DNA of 37,177 nt from an uncultured Paracraurococcus sp. (GCA_903896535.1 CAITYE010000137.1:1-37177); one strand, 5' to 3'. Numbered from the stretch's first letter, positions 17,988-25,741 are shown. The notes: generated by a model not told the origin, from the sequence alone. A program made the numbers and translations.

Positions 17988-18236
17988 ATGGACGGGACTA
18001 TCGATGGTGATGCCGTGCTGCGCCTCGGCACGCGGGTGCTGTGGTTGGAAAAAGAGGTTGGCGCGATTCAGGTGCTGTCGCTGGCGGCCCTGATCGGTGT
18101 GGTGGTTAGCCTGATTTTGATCGGCTGGTCCTGGATCGCCTGGAGGCGGAGGTCATGCAGGACAAGATGGTCGTCCGACCGATTTCGCACGCGTATCCAG
18201 ACCTGCATGACGTTGTCGCGGGTGGGGTCAAGGTGA
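17988..18236 (+). CDS. Small single-TM protein
   Basis: MDGTIDGDAVLRLGTRVLWLEKEVGAIQVLSLAALIGVVVSLILIGWSWIAWRRR. Confidence 0.45.
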   Translation: MDGTIDGDAVLRLGTRVLWLEKEVGAIQVLSLAALIGVVVSLILIGWSWIAWRRRSCRTRWSSDRFRTRIQTCMTLSRVGSR

Positions 18237-18415
18237 GCGACAAGCCGCACATAGGGCCATGTCGCGCGGCGCTCCTTGCGGCGCGCGTGCCACCAGCTCC
18301 AGGCACCGGCTGCGCCACCGAGCATGCTGCCAGCTTGCGTGAACCGGACGCTATTGTCACTGACCCACTCGATGCCCGTCATGGCGAACCCGGCCAAGGC
18401 GCCGAGATCAATCAC
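18068..18415 (-). CDS. Membrane-associated protein co-oriented with the repressor
   Basis: 115 aa; overlaps repressor stop by 4 bp; ...WSWWHARRKERRATWPYVRLVAHLDPTRDNVMQVWIRVRNRSDDHLVLHDLRLQ. Confidence 0.6.
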   Translation of the reverse strand: MIDLGALAGFAMTGIEWVSDNSVRFTQAGSMLGGAAGAWSWWHARRKERRATWPYVRLVAHLDPTRDNVMQVWIRVRNRSDDHLVLHDLRLQAIQDQPIKIRLTTTPIRAASDST

Positions 18416-18930
18416 CTTGGCGCCCGCCAGCGGCCGATGCGCAGGCGCTTGGCGGTTTGGATCATCAGGCGGCGGCGCTCGATGACGTCCTGCACCCGGT
18501 CCGCCACGGGGCGGCCGGAGGCGTCATCCTGAAATTCGCGCCAGAGTTCCTTGGCGAGCAAGGCAAGTTCCTTGGGGGTGAAATTGGCGTTCTCGGCGGC
18601 GAGCATCGCCTCGGCCGCGTCGATCAGATCCTCATAGCCCTCATCCTCGGCCGGGTCGCTCGCCTCGATGTCGGGGATCAGTCGGGCGCCAGGTGGGGAT
18701 GCGAACGCGAGCCCGGCATCGGAGAAGCCGGCGATCTCATCCGTCAGCGCGCTAACAGGGATTTGAAAAAATGCGGCGATTTCGCGAAGGCGCGCATGCC
18801 GGGGTGCCGTTCCGCAAGTGCTTAACCACTGACTAACGGCTTGGCCGCTGATGTTCAGGTGGCGTCCAAGCTCGGCATGCGAGATGCCGCGTTCCGTCAG
18901 GAGGCGCTTCAGGTTTTCGGCAAAAGACAT
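18412..18930 (-). CDS. CI-like phage repressor, XRE-family HTH
   Basis: MSFAENLKRLLTERGISHAELGRHLNISGQAVSQWLSTCGTAPRHARLREIAAFFQIPVSAL. Confidence 0.88.
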   Translation of the reverse strand: MSFAENLKRLLTERGISHAELGRHLNISGQAVSQWLSTCGTAPRHARLREIAAFFQIPVSALTDEIAGFSDAGLAFASPPGARLIPDIEASDPAEDEGYEDLIDAAEAMLAAENANFTPKELALLAKELWREFQDDASGRPVADRVQDVIERRRLMIQTAKRLRIGRWRAPR

Positions 18931-18995
18931 GCTTTCATTTTGCCGAAAGCAGGCCCGGCCGTCTCGTAAAGAAATACTTGCGGTCATGCCGAAAG
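18915..18995. promoter_or_regulatory. Divergent repressor/cro operator region
   Basis: 11-bp perfect inverted repeat TTTCGGCAAAA (18915-18925) / TTTTGCCGAAA (18938-18948); further TGCCGAAAG at 18987-18995. Confidence 0.75.
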
Positions 18996-19012
18996 TCTGT
19001 CTTTCATATGGT

Positions 19013-19210
19013 ATGGACCGAAAGCCAATCGAGCGAGCGATAAGGGTGGCAGGGAGCGTCAAGGCGCTCGCCGAGGCGGCTGGGGTGCGACCCCAGGCCA
19101 TCTCGCAATGGAAGCGCATCCCGGCCGACCGCGTCCGCGCCATCGCTGAGGCGACGAAACTTACGCCTAGAGACCTTCGGCCGGACTTGTTCGGCGAGGT
19201 GCCGGCGTGA
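19013..19210 (+). CDS. Cro/YdaS-like HTH regulator
   Basis: MDRKPIERAIRVAGSVKALAEAAGVRPQAISQWKRIPADRVRAIAEATKLTPRDLRPDLF. Confidence 0.85.
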   Translation: MDRKPIERAIRVAGSVKALAEAAGVRPQAISQWKRIPADRVRAIAEATKLTPRDLRPDLFGEVPA

Positions 19211-19212
19211 TG

Positions 19213-19695
19213 TCAGGGCTCCCATGGCATTTCAAGGGTATGATGCTTGAGAAGCATGAACGCCCGGATAGTTGCTTCGAGCGCAATAAATCGGGGCTCG
19301 CGCGCAAGCTTTGCGCACCATATCTTCGTCGATCCCTCGGATTTAAGATGCTCGCCGGTCGCGGCTTCGCCTTCGTGCAAGCTATCTTTAATAAACCGCA
19401 AAGCTTTGCTTGCCCCCCACCCTCTGGTGCCGCGCTCATACTCAGGTTGCATTGCGAAGAAAGTAACCGCCTCTTCGGCATACAGTTGCCAGAACGTGTC
19501 ACGGGCGTTGCAAGTGCGGGCAATGCCGATGAACGAACTGGCAAAAGTAAGGCGCGGATGCAGGCGAAGAATCATGTCGGTGAGTTCGGTCTCATTCAGA
19601 TAGCCATCAGCGGTCATGTCGTCGTCGGCCCCGGCTTCGCCGATGGCCGCGAAGGCCAACCCAATGGCGAACAGCGCGCCAAGAAATCCGCGCAT
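19213..19695 (-). CDS. Putative exported protein, lysogenic-conversion candidate
   Basis: MRGFLGALFAIGLAFAAIGEAGADDD signal-like N-terminus; opposite to flanking early genes. Confidence 0.6.
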   Translation of the reverse strand: MRGFLGALFAIGLAFAAIGEAGADDDMTADGYLNETELTDMILRLHPRLTFASSFIGIARTCNARDTFWQLYAEEAVTFFAMQPEYERGTRGWGASKALRFIKDSLHEGEAATGEHLKSEGSTKIWCAKLAREPRFIALEATIRAFMLLKHHTLEMPWEP

Positions 19696-19805
19696 CGATC
19701 GGTCTCCCAAGCCGGTTGCGCGCCGATCCTGCCCCGCTTCCACTGCCCCCGCAACGAGCGGGCCGCGTGATGTCACCACGTCCCCACCCCCAGGAAATCA
19801 TCGCC

Positions 19806-19997
19806 ATGGACCAGCAGACGCAGGATGTCGTGCGGCAGATCGTGCGCGAGGAACTCGCGGCGCGGGCACCCAGCAAGAAGTTCCGGTTCAGCTTAATGAG
19901 CGAGACAGGGCTCGCCCAGTTCCAGGCCAATCTCGCGGCGTTGGGAGTCCAGCGCGTTTTCGTCAACGTCCCGGAAAGGGAAAAGGCGGCGCGATGA
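19806..19997 (+). CDS. Small early protein
   Basis: MDQQTQDVVRQIVREELAARAPSKKFRFSLMSETGLAQFQANLAALGVQRVFVNVPEREKAAR; AGGA upstream. Confidence 0.55.
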   Translation: MDQQTQDVVRQIVREELAARAPSKKFRFSLMSETGLAQFQANLAALGVQRVFVNVPEREKAAR

Positions 19998-20135
19998 TGC
20001 CTTTCAGCCCCGGCTTGGCGTTCCACCGCCCGGCCGGGGCTTCGTGCGTCTGTGGTGATCGTTCGTCCGTCCATGGATCGAACAACACCACAGACGGAGT
20101 TCAGGAACGTGCACAATCAGAACAGGATTCTGCCC

Positions 20136-20429
20136 ATGTCGCACACGGTTGAGGGGGTCGAGGCCGAGGCGCAGCGGATCGTGCGGGCGGCGGCCGAGCC
20201 GTGGTTGCCCGGGGACTCGGTGAAAACCGCGATCGGGCGGGCGGCGCGGGCGCTGGGGCTGGGGTATCGGCGGACGCAGCAGGCCTGGTACCGCCAGCCG
20301 GCGGCGTGGCGGGCGGCGGAGCTCGATGCCATGCGCACCCGCCACCGCGACGTGCTGCGGCGCCGGCAGGATCGGTTGCGCGCCGAGCTGGCGAGCCTCG
20401 CCGCCCTGGTGGGGGACGAGGCCGCATGA
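20136..20429 (+). CDS. Small early protein, possibly DNA-binding
   Basis: MSHTVEGVEAEAQRIVRAAAEPWLPGDSVKTAIGRAARALGLGYRRTQQAWYRQPAAWRAAEL. Confidence 0.6.
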   Translation: MSHTVEGVEAEAQRIVRAAAEPWLPGDSVKTAIGRAARALGLGYRRTQQAWYRQPAAWRAAELDAMRTRHRDVLRRRQDRLRAELASLAALVGDEAA

Positions 20430-20623
20430 TCGTGCTGTTTCGGGCCGTCGTCCGCGTGCGGGTGCTCCAGGCGCGGGCGCAGGTCTGCCTATGGGCGGCG
20501 CGGGGGGCGCTCGCGGTTTATGTTCATACGTCCGCCGGGCCGGCGTGGCTGGCGCGATCGCGGTCCTGGTTGCAACGCGGCACGGCGCTGGCGGTTGCAG
20601 CGGATCAGGCGATTCCGCGATGA
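20426..20623 (+). CDS. Small hypothetical protein
   Basis: ATG overlaps upstream stop (ATGA); 65 aa. Confidence 0.4.
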   Translation: MIVLFRAVVRVRVLQARAQVCLWAARGALAVYVHTSAGPAWLARSRSWLQRGTALAVAADQAIPR

Positions 20624-20627
20624 AATC

Positions 20628-20658
20628 GGCAACTTTTAAGCATCGCTTAACAGTTGCC
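20628..20658. repeat. 31-bp near-perfect inverted repeat
   Basis: GGCAACT-t-TTAAGC-atc-GCTTAA-c-AGTTGCC. Confidence 0.9.
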
Positions 20659-20732
20659 CACGAGGCGGCCGTTGCGGCCGTGGGGTGGCGCACCCGCCCA
20701 TGCGCTGGACGTTTCCTGCCTTCCAAACTTGA

Positions 20733-20773
20733 CCGGCGGTGGTGCGTAACGAACCCCGCCGCCGGCCCTTTTT
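20733..20773 (+). terminator. Possible rho-independent terminator
   Basis: CCGGCGG ... CCGCCGG stem followed by CCCTTTTT. Confidence 0.5.
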
Positions 20774-20876
20774 CGGAACGGGGAGGACGTCCCGATAGCC
20801 GAACCCTGCGCGCGATTTCGCGCGGGCGGCAGAGTCGGAAACTACCTAGCGGGATGATGTGCGGGAGGTCTCGAGC

Positions 20877-21365
20877 ATGAGCAGCGTTTCCCAGGAGCCG
20901 TGGACCCCGGCCGGTGACGATCAGCTTCGCGCGCTGTGGGCGGAGGGATTGTCGACCGCGAAGATCGGCGAGCGCGTGGGCCGGTCGAAAAACGCCGTCG
21001 TCGGCCGTGCCCATCGCATCGGGTTGGCGCGGCCGTCGCCGCTGAAGCGGCGTGGGCCGCCGCGGGTGCCGCGGGCGAAGCCGCTGGCGGGGGCGGCAAA
21101 GCGGGTGACATTGGCGCCGCTGGCGAATGCCGCGCCGGTTCCCGCGCCCGCCACGGTGGCGCCGATCGCCGTGCCGCGCCTCGGCGTGGTGGTGGCGCTG
21201 CCGGTGCGGCGGGGGGCTTGCCAGTTTATTGCGGGCGAGCCGGCCGGCGCCCGCACCTTGTTCTGCGGCGCGGCCACGGTGCCCGGCCGCAGCTACTGCG
21301 CGGACCATACCGCGCGCTGTTTCATTCCCCGAACTGACCGGCGAACCTTTTGGGAGCTCGCGTGA
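20877..21365 (+). CDS. GcrA-like cell-cycle regulator
   Basis: WTPAGDDQLRALWAEGLSTAKIGERVGRSKNAVVGRAHRIGLARP and C-terminal CQF...GEP...FCGAATVPGRSYCADHTARCF. Confidence 0.87.
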   Translation: MSSVSQEPWTPAGDDQLRALWAEGLSTAKIGERVGRSKNAVVGRAHRIGLARPSPLKRRGPPRVPRAKPLAGAAKRVTLAPLANAAPVPAPATVAPIAVPRLGVVVALPVRRGACQFIAGEPAGARTLFCGAATVPGRSYCADHTARCFIPRTDRRTFWELA

Positions 21366-22147
21366 TGGAAATCACCCTTCGGCTGCTGCTTGATGTGACG
21401 CCACACATGGGGGGGCTGATCGAGCGCCTGGTCGCGGCGCTGGAGGCGGTGCCCGGGCGTGTGACGGCGCCGCCGGCTCCAGTGCTTGCGCCGATATCTG
21501 CGCCGGTCACGGCGATGCTGGTGCCGGATATGCAGATAGCGGAGCCGGCTATGCAGATAGCGGAGCCGGCTATGCAGATAGCGGCGCCGGACGCGCTCGC
21601 GGCGGTCGAGCCGCCGGTACCGGTACCAGCGCCGGCCGAGCGGCAACGCCGCCCATCGCTCTGGTCGCCGGCGCGTGACGCGGTTCTGGTGGAGGGCTGG
21701 CCGAAGGGCATCGATGTCGCGGCGCTGCATATCGCGGTGAATGCTTTGTCCGGCCCGGTGATGCCACGCGATCGGCTGGCGGTGCGGGCGGCCTACCTGC
21801 GATTGAAGCGGCCGCCTGGCTATCACGGTCAGACGAAATCGGTGGCCGCGCCGCCTGTCGTGCCGGCGTCCGTTCCCGTCGCCGCGCCGCCCGTGCCGGC
21901 TCCGGCTCCCGCGGCCGCGCCAGTGTCTTCGCCTGTCGCCTCTCCCCCCGCACCCCCCAGGCAGGAAGCGGGCAGCATGACACCACCCGTCAGCACGACG
22001 GCGGTGGAAGCCTCGCTCGATCAAATCCGCCGCTGGGCCGGGGAGCGCGGCATCTCCTTCGACCATGCGGACGATCTGCCGCGGGTCAATGCCAAGCGGC
22101 GCCAGCATTTCCTGCCGCCGTTCGTGGTGCGGAAAATCCAGCGCTGA
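21365..22147 (+). CDS. Pro/Ala-rich protein with Myb/GcrA-like helical segment
   Basis: ATG overlaps gcrA-like stop; WSPARDAVLVEGWPKGIDVAALHIAVNALSGPVMPRDRLAVRAAYLRLKRP; C-terminal DDLPRVNAKRRQHFLPPFVVRK. Confidence 0.6.
   Translation: MEITLRLLLDVTPHMGGLIERLVAALEAVPGRVTAPPAPVLAPISAPVTAMLVPDMQIAEPAMQIAEPAMQIAAPDALAAVEPPVPVPAPAERQRRPSLWSPARDAVLVEGWPKGIDVAALHIAVNALSGPVMPRDRLAVRAAYLRLKRPPGYHGQTKSVAAPPVVPASVPVAAPPVPAPAPAAAPVSSPVASPPAPPRQEAGSMTPPVSTTAVEASLDQIRRWAGERGISFDHADDLPRVNAKRRQHFLPPFVVRKIQR
21534..21590 (+). repeat. Three tandem copies of a 21-bp unit inside the CDS
   Basis: atgcagatagcggagccggct repeated; encodes PDMQIAE-PAMQIAE-PAMQIAA. Confidence 0.85.
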
Positions 22148-23211
22148 TGTCATCCGCCGAGCGCCTCACGCCGCACGAAATCTCCAGCATGCTGGCGGGG
22201 CGCATCCGCGACCTGGTGGATCGGCTCGCGCCCGGCGGCACGGTGATCGGCGGCGAATGGGTGGTGCGCAACCCGACGCGGCATGACCGCAATCCCGGCT
22301 CCTTCCGCATCCACCTGGTGGGGCCGGAAAAGGGTATGTGGTTCGAGTTCGCCAGCCGCGAAGGCGGCGACGCGCTGGGGCTGGTGGCCTATGTGCTCTA
22401 TGGCGGCGATGTCGGGCCGGCGATCAAATGGGCGAAGTCCTGGCTTGGGATCAGCGACGCGACTCCGCCGGAACAGGTGCGCGCTGCGATGCCGCCGCCG
22501 GTCGACGATGCGGCGGCCGAGGCCGAGGCGGCGCGGCGGCGGGAGTGGAAGCGCAAACTCGCCGTCCGGCTCTATCTCGATGCGCAGGAGCGGCTCGCCG
22601 GCACGCCGGCAGCAGAGTATCTCGCCGGGCGCGGCATCGATCTGGCGCAGCTCGGCCGCCAGCCGCGTGCCCTGCGATTCCATCCCGGGCTGCACAACGA
22701 GGAAAGCCAGGCGGCGTGGCCGGCGCTGGTGGCGGCGATCAATGATGGCGAGGGGCAGCATATCGCGACCCATCGGATATGGCTGGCGCGGATCGATGGG
22801 CGCTGGAAAAAGGCGCCGTTGCAGCAGCCGAAAATGGCGCTGGGTGCCTTCACCGGCGGGTTCATCTCGCTGTGGCGCGGGGCCTCGGGCAAGCCGTTGC
22901 GCGAGGCCCCCGAAGGCGACGCGGTGGCGATCGCCGAGGGGATCGAGACCGCCTTGTCCGTCGCGATCGCCTGCCCTGAGCTGCGCGTGCTGTGCGCCGT
23001 GGCGAGTTTCAACATGGGGCGCCTGGCGCTGCCCGCGACCATCCGCCGGGTGATCCTGGCGGCCGACAATGACCTCGACAACGCCATGGTCGAGGCCAAG
23101 CTCGCCGCGGCCGTCGCGCATTATCAGTCCGAGGGGCGGGATGTGCATGTCGCGATGCCGCCGGTGCCGGGTGCGGACTGGAATGACATCCTGCAGGGCG
23201 TCGAGGGCTAG
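22147..23211 (+). CDS. Toprim-domain DNA primase
   Basis: NPTRHDRNPGSFRIHL..., VAIAEGIETALSVAIACPELRVLCAVASFNMGRLALP..., VILAADNDLDN...PPVPGADWNDIL. Confidence 0.88.
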   Translation: MSSAERLTPHEISSMLAGRIRDLVDRLAPGGTVIGGEWVVRNPTRHDRNPGSFRIHLVGPEKGMWFEFASREGGDALGLVAYVLYGGDVGPAIKWAKSWLGISDATPPEQVRAAMPPPVDDAAAEAEAARRREWKRKLAVRLYLDAQERLAGTPAAEYLAGRGIDLAQLGRQPRALRFHPGLHNEESQAAWPALVAAINDGEGQHIATHRIWLARIDGRWKKAPLQQPKMALGAFTGGFISLWRGASGKPLREAPEGDAVAIAEGIETALSVAIACPELRVLCAVASFNMGRLALPATIRRVILAADNDLDNAMVEAKLAAAVAHYQSEGRDVHVAMPPVPGADWNDILQGVEG

Positions 23212-23261
23212 ATGCGTCGCATTTCTCCTCCCCCGGCACCCCCTTCTGCAGAGCGGTCAGC

Positions 23262-23603
23262 ATGAGCGCCGCCGCCCGGAAATGCCCGGCGTGCAGCAAG
23301 CCGGTGACGCGGGAGGCGATGATCTGCCGCCACTGCGATGCCGCGCTGTTCGACCGGCAGCTCTGGGCGGCCGGGTGGCGCCTGGTGCTGGATCGGCCGC
23401 AACTCCCGGTCTCGTGGCCGGCCGAATTCGGGCCGCCGCGTCAGGGCCAGGTGTGCGCGGCCTGCGGTAATGCGTCGTGGGAAATCCTGCGGGACGGGAT
23501 CGGCTGCGCGATCTGCCATCCCGGCGGCAAAGCGGCGCGACCGATCGCGGCAATCGCAACGGGCCAGCAAGGCCCGGGCAAGAACGAGGGCGAAGCGGCA
23601 TGA
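23262..23603 (+). CDS. Zinc-ribbon protein
   Basis: CPAC...CRHC and CAAC...CAIC pairs. Confidence 0.7.
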   Translation: MSAAARKCPACSKPVTREAMICRHCDAALFDRQLWAAGWRLVLDRPQLPVSWPAEFGPPRQGQVCAACGNASWEILRDGIGCAICHPGGKAARPIAAIATGQQGPGKNEGEAA

Positions 23604-25528
23604 CCGATGGACGGGAAAAGGTGCGGGCGGGCGTGCTCGGCGCACCGAAGGCGGCGCATCTGTCGGTGGTGGAGGGCGGCGGCGGCGAAAAAAATGCAGT
23701 ACAGCCCTTGAGCGGCAGGAAGGCGCGCGGCGGCAGAAAAGGCAATGACGGGCCTCCCTCGCCCGCCCTGCCGCCGCCGTCGCCCGAGAGCACCTGCCCG
23801 CTGGTGCCGCTGGGTCACCAGGACGGGGTTTTTCATTTCCTCGATATCGACGGGCAGAAGCGGCAGCTCTCGGCGCGGCAGATGGGCTCGCGCTCCGAGC
23901 TGGTGACGCTGTTCGTCGGCGAGGGCGATTGGCTGATGAAGTGGTTTCCCCGGGTGCGCAAATACACCGAGACGGTCGAGGGGGTCGAAGCCGAGAAAAC
24001 CGAGACCATCGGCATGAACCATGCCGCCGCCGGCGAGTGCCTGATGCGGCTGTGCCGCAAGGCCGGGCTTTATGGGCCGCATGTGGTGTTGCGCGGACCC
24101 GGGGTGTGGCGCGGCGACGATGGCAGCCCGGTGGTGCATGTCGGTGATTACGTGCTGTCCGGCGATCGCTGGGCGCCGTCGGGCTATCGTGGCGGCAACC
24201 AGGTCTGGCGGGTGGAATGGCCGGCGCCGCGGCCGGGTGCGCCGCGATCGGATGGCGAGCCGTCGGCGCCGGGTGATCCGGGCTTCGCGGCGCCGGCGAG
24301 CGTGGCGCAGCAACTGCAGGCGACGATCCGGGATCTGTGGTCGTTCCGCAATCCGGGTGCCGATATCGTGGTGCTCGGGCTGATGGGGATCGGCTATTAT
24401 GGCGCCGCCGCGCGGTGGCGGGCGAACGGGTATCTGATCGGCGGCACCGGCTCGGGCAAGTCGCTGCTGCTCGATCTGCTCAGGGCCTGTGTGCCGGCGC
24501 ATTCCTACAGCACCGACACCACCAAATCCGGCATCGAGAACGCGATCGATGGGCGGCCGAGCGGCGTGTTCATCGATGAGGCCGGCGATCGGGTGGATCA
24601 GCGCGGGGCGCAGAACCTGCTCGATTTCGTGCTCTCGGCCAGTTCAAACGACGGCACCAAGGGATTGCGTGGGACTATGGATGGGCGTGGGCGCTCGTTC
24701 GAGGTCCGCTGCAACGTGATCATGGCGACGGTCAATCCGCCCGATATGGGGCCGCAGCACCGCGATCGCTTCACCGTGGTCGATCTGCGCAAGCCCGGCG
24801 CCGGCGAGGATCATCGCGCCAAGATGGAGGCGGCGGCGGCCTGGGCGAAGGAACAGGGGCCGGCGCTGTGGGGCCGCGCGATCGAGGGTTGGGATCGGTG
24901 GCTGCTGGCGCGGGACGCCTACCGCGCGGCGCTGGCGCGGGCGCAATGCGCGGCCCGGGAAATGGACCAGATCGGCGCCATTCTGGCGACCTGGTGGGTG
25001 CTGGCCGAGGATGGCGTGCCGACCGAGGCGCAGGCGCTCGATGGCGTTGGCGCGATCGGGGCGTTCATCCGTGGCGCGGCGGCCGTCGCGCTGGAGGATG
25101 GGCCGCGCCGCATGGTGCAGCATTTGGCCGGGCGGACCATCCAGCGCGACCGCAGCACTGACCTGGAGCAGGTCGGCGTGCTGGTGCGCGAGACGTTCGA
25201 GGCGGCGACCGACAGCGAGGCCGATCCGACCCGGCGGCTGCTGATGCGCAGCGGTATCAGGGTGATCCGGGCAACCGATCTCAAGGATAAGCAGCAGCGT
25301 CCGGTGCCGCGAGGGGCCGATGGCGATGGCATCTGGTTTGGCCGAACCGTCAATGAACTCAGGGCGTTGTTCGGCGGGACGGTGTGGGATGGGGACCGAT
25401 GGACCTATGAGATGTTGCGGCATCCCTCGGCGGTGGAATGGCGGCACAAAAACGTTCGCATCGGTGGCGTGTCGGGTCCGGCGATCTGGATATCCCGCGC
25501 CGATTGGGACCCGCCGGATGACGATTAG
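23600..25528 (+). CDS. P-loop ATPase, probable replicative helicase
   Basis: GGTGSGKSLLLDLL Walker A, GVFIDEAGDR Walker B, NVIMATVNPPD sensor-like; follows primase. Confidence 0.8.
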   Translation: MTDGREKVRAGVLGAPKAAHLSVVEGGGGEKNAVQPLSGRKARGGRKGNDGPPSPALPPPSPESTCPLVPLGHQDGVFHFLDIDGQKRQLSARQMGSRSELVTLFVGEGDWLMKWFPRVRKYTETVEGVEAEKTETIGMNHAAAGECLMRLCRKAGLYGPHVVLRGPGVWRGDDGSPVVHVGDYVLSGDRWAPSGYRGGNQVWRVEWPAPRPGAPRSDGEPSAPGDPGFAAPASVAQQLQATIRDLWSFRNPGADIVVLGLMGIGYYGAAARWRANGYLIGGTGSGKSLLLDLLRACVPAHSYSTDTTKSGIENAIDGRPSGVFIDEAGDRVDQRGAQNLLDFVLSASSNDGTKGLRGTMDGRGRSFEVRCNVIMATVNPPDMGPQHRDRFTVVDLRKPGAGEDHRAKMEAAAAWAKEQGPALWGRAIEGWDRWLLARDAYRAALARAQCAAREMDQIGAILATWWVLAEDGVPTEAQALDGVGAIGAFIRGAAAVALEDGPRRMVQHLAGRTIQRDRSTDLEQVGVLVRETFEAATDSEADPTRRLLMRSGIRVIRATDLKDKQQRPVPRGADGDGIWFGRTVNELRALFGGTVWDGDRWTYEMLRHPSAVEWRHKNVRIGGVSGPAIWISRADWDPPDDD

Positions 25529-25536
25529 CTGTGCGG

Positions 25537-25741
25537 CTGTGAGGGGCTGTGAGAAACCTGTGAGGCGCAAGCCTTTGATAACGCTTGCTGTGAGGCTGTG
25601 AGGATAAAAGGTGGAAAAGCCCAGAGAAGGGCCGTCCGTTCACCACCAACCGTCCTCACAGTCTCACAGTTCTCACAGTAATAATTTATATGAGTAAAGT
25701 CAGGAGGTTGGTCTGTGAGAAACGCTGTGAGGACCTGTGAG
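25537..25741. repeat. Iteron cluster, putative replication origin
   Basis: CTGTGAG at 25537, 25547, 25558, 25588, 25596, 25713, 25725, 25735; CTCACAG at 25655, 25663, 25672; AT-rich segment 25678-25700. Confidence 0.8.

Noticed and set aside
19207-19770. 187-aa + strand ORF directly after cro
   Set aside because: Less protein-like than the opposite-strand ORF with a signal peptide; kept only as an alternative
20004-21308. 434-aa - strand ORF across early genes
   Set aside because: Arg/Pro/His-rich low-complexity translation; conflicts with the GcrA-like gene
25537-25741. CRISPR array
   Set aside because: Repeats are only 7 bp, irregularly spaced and in both orientations; iterons fit better
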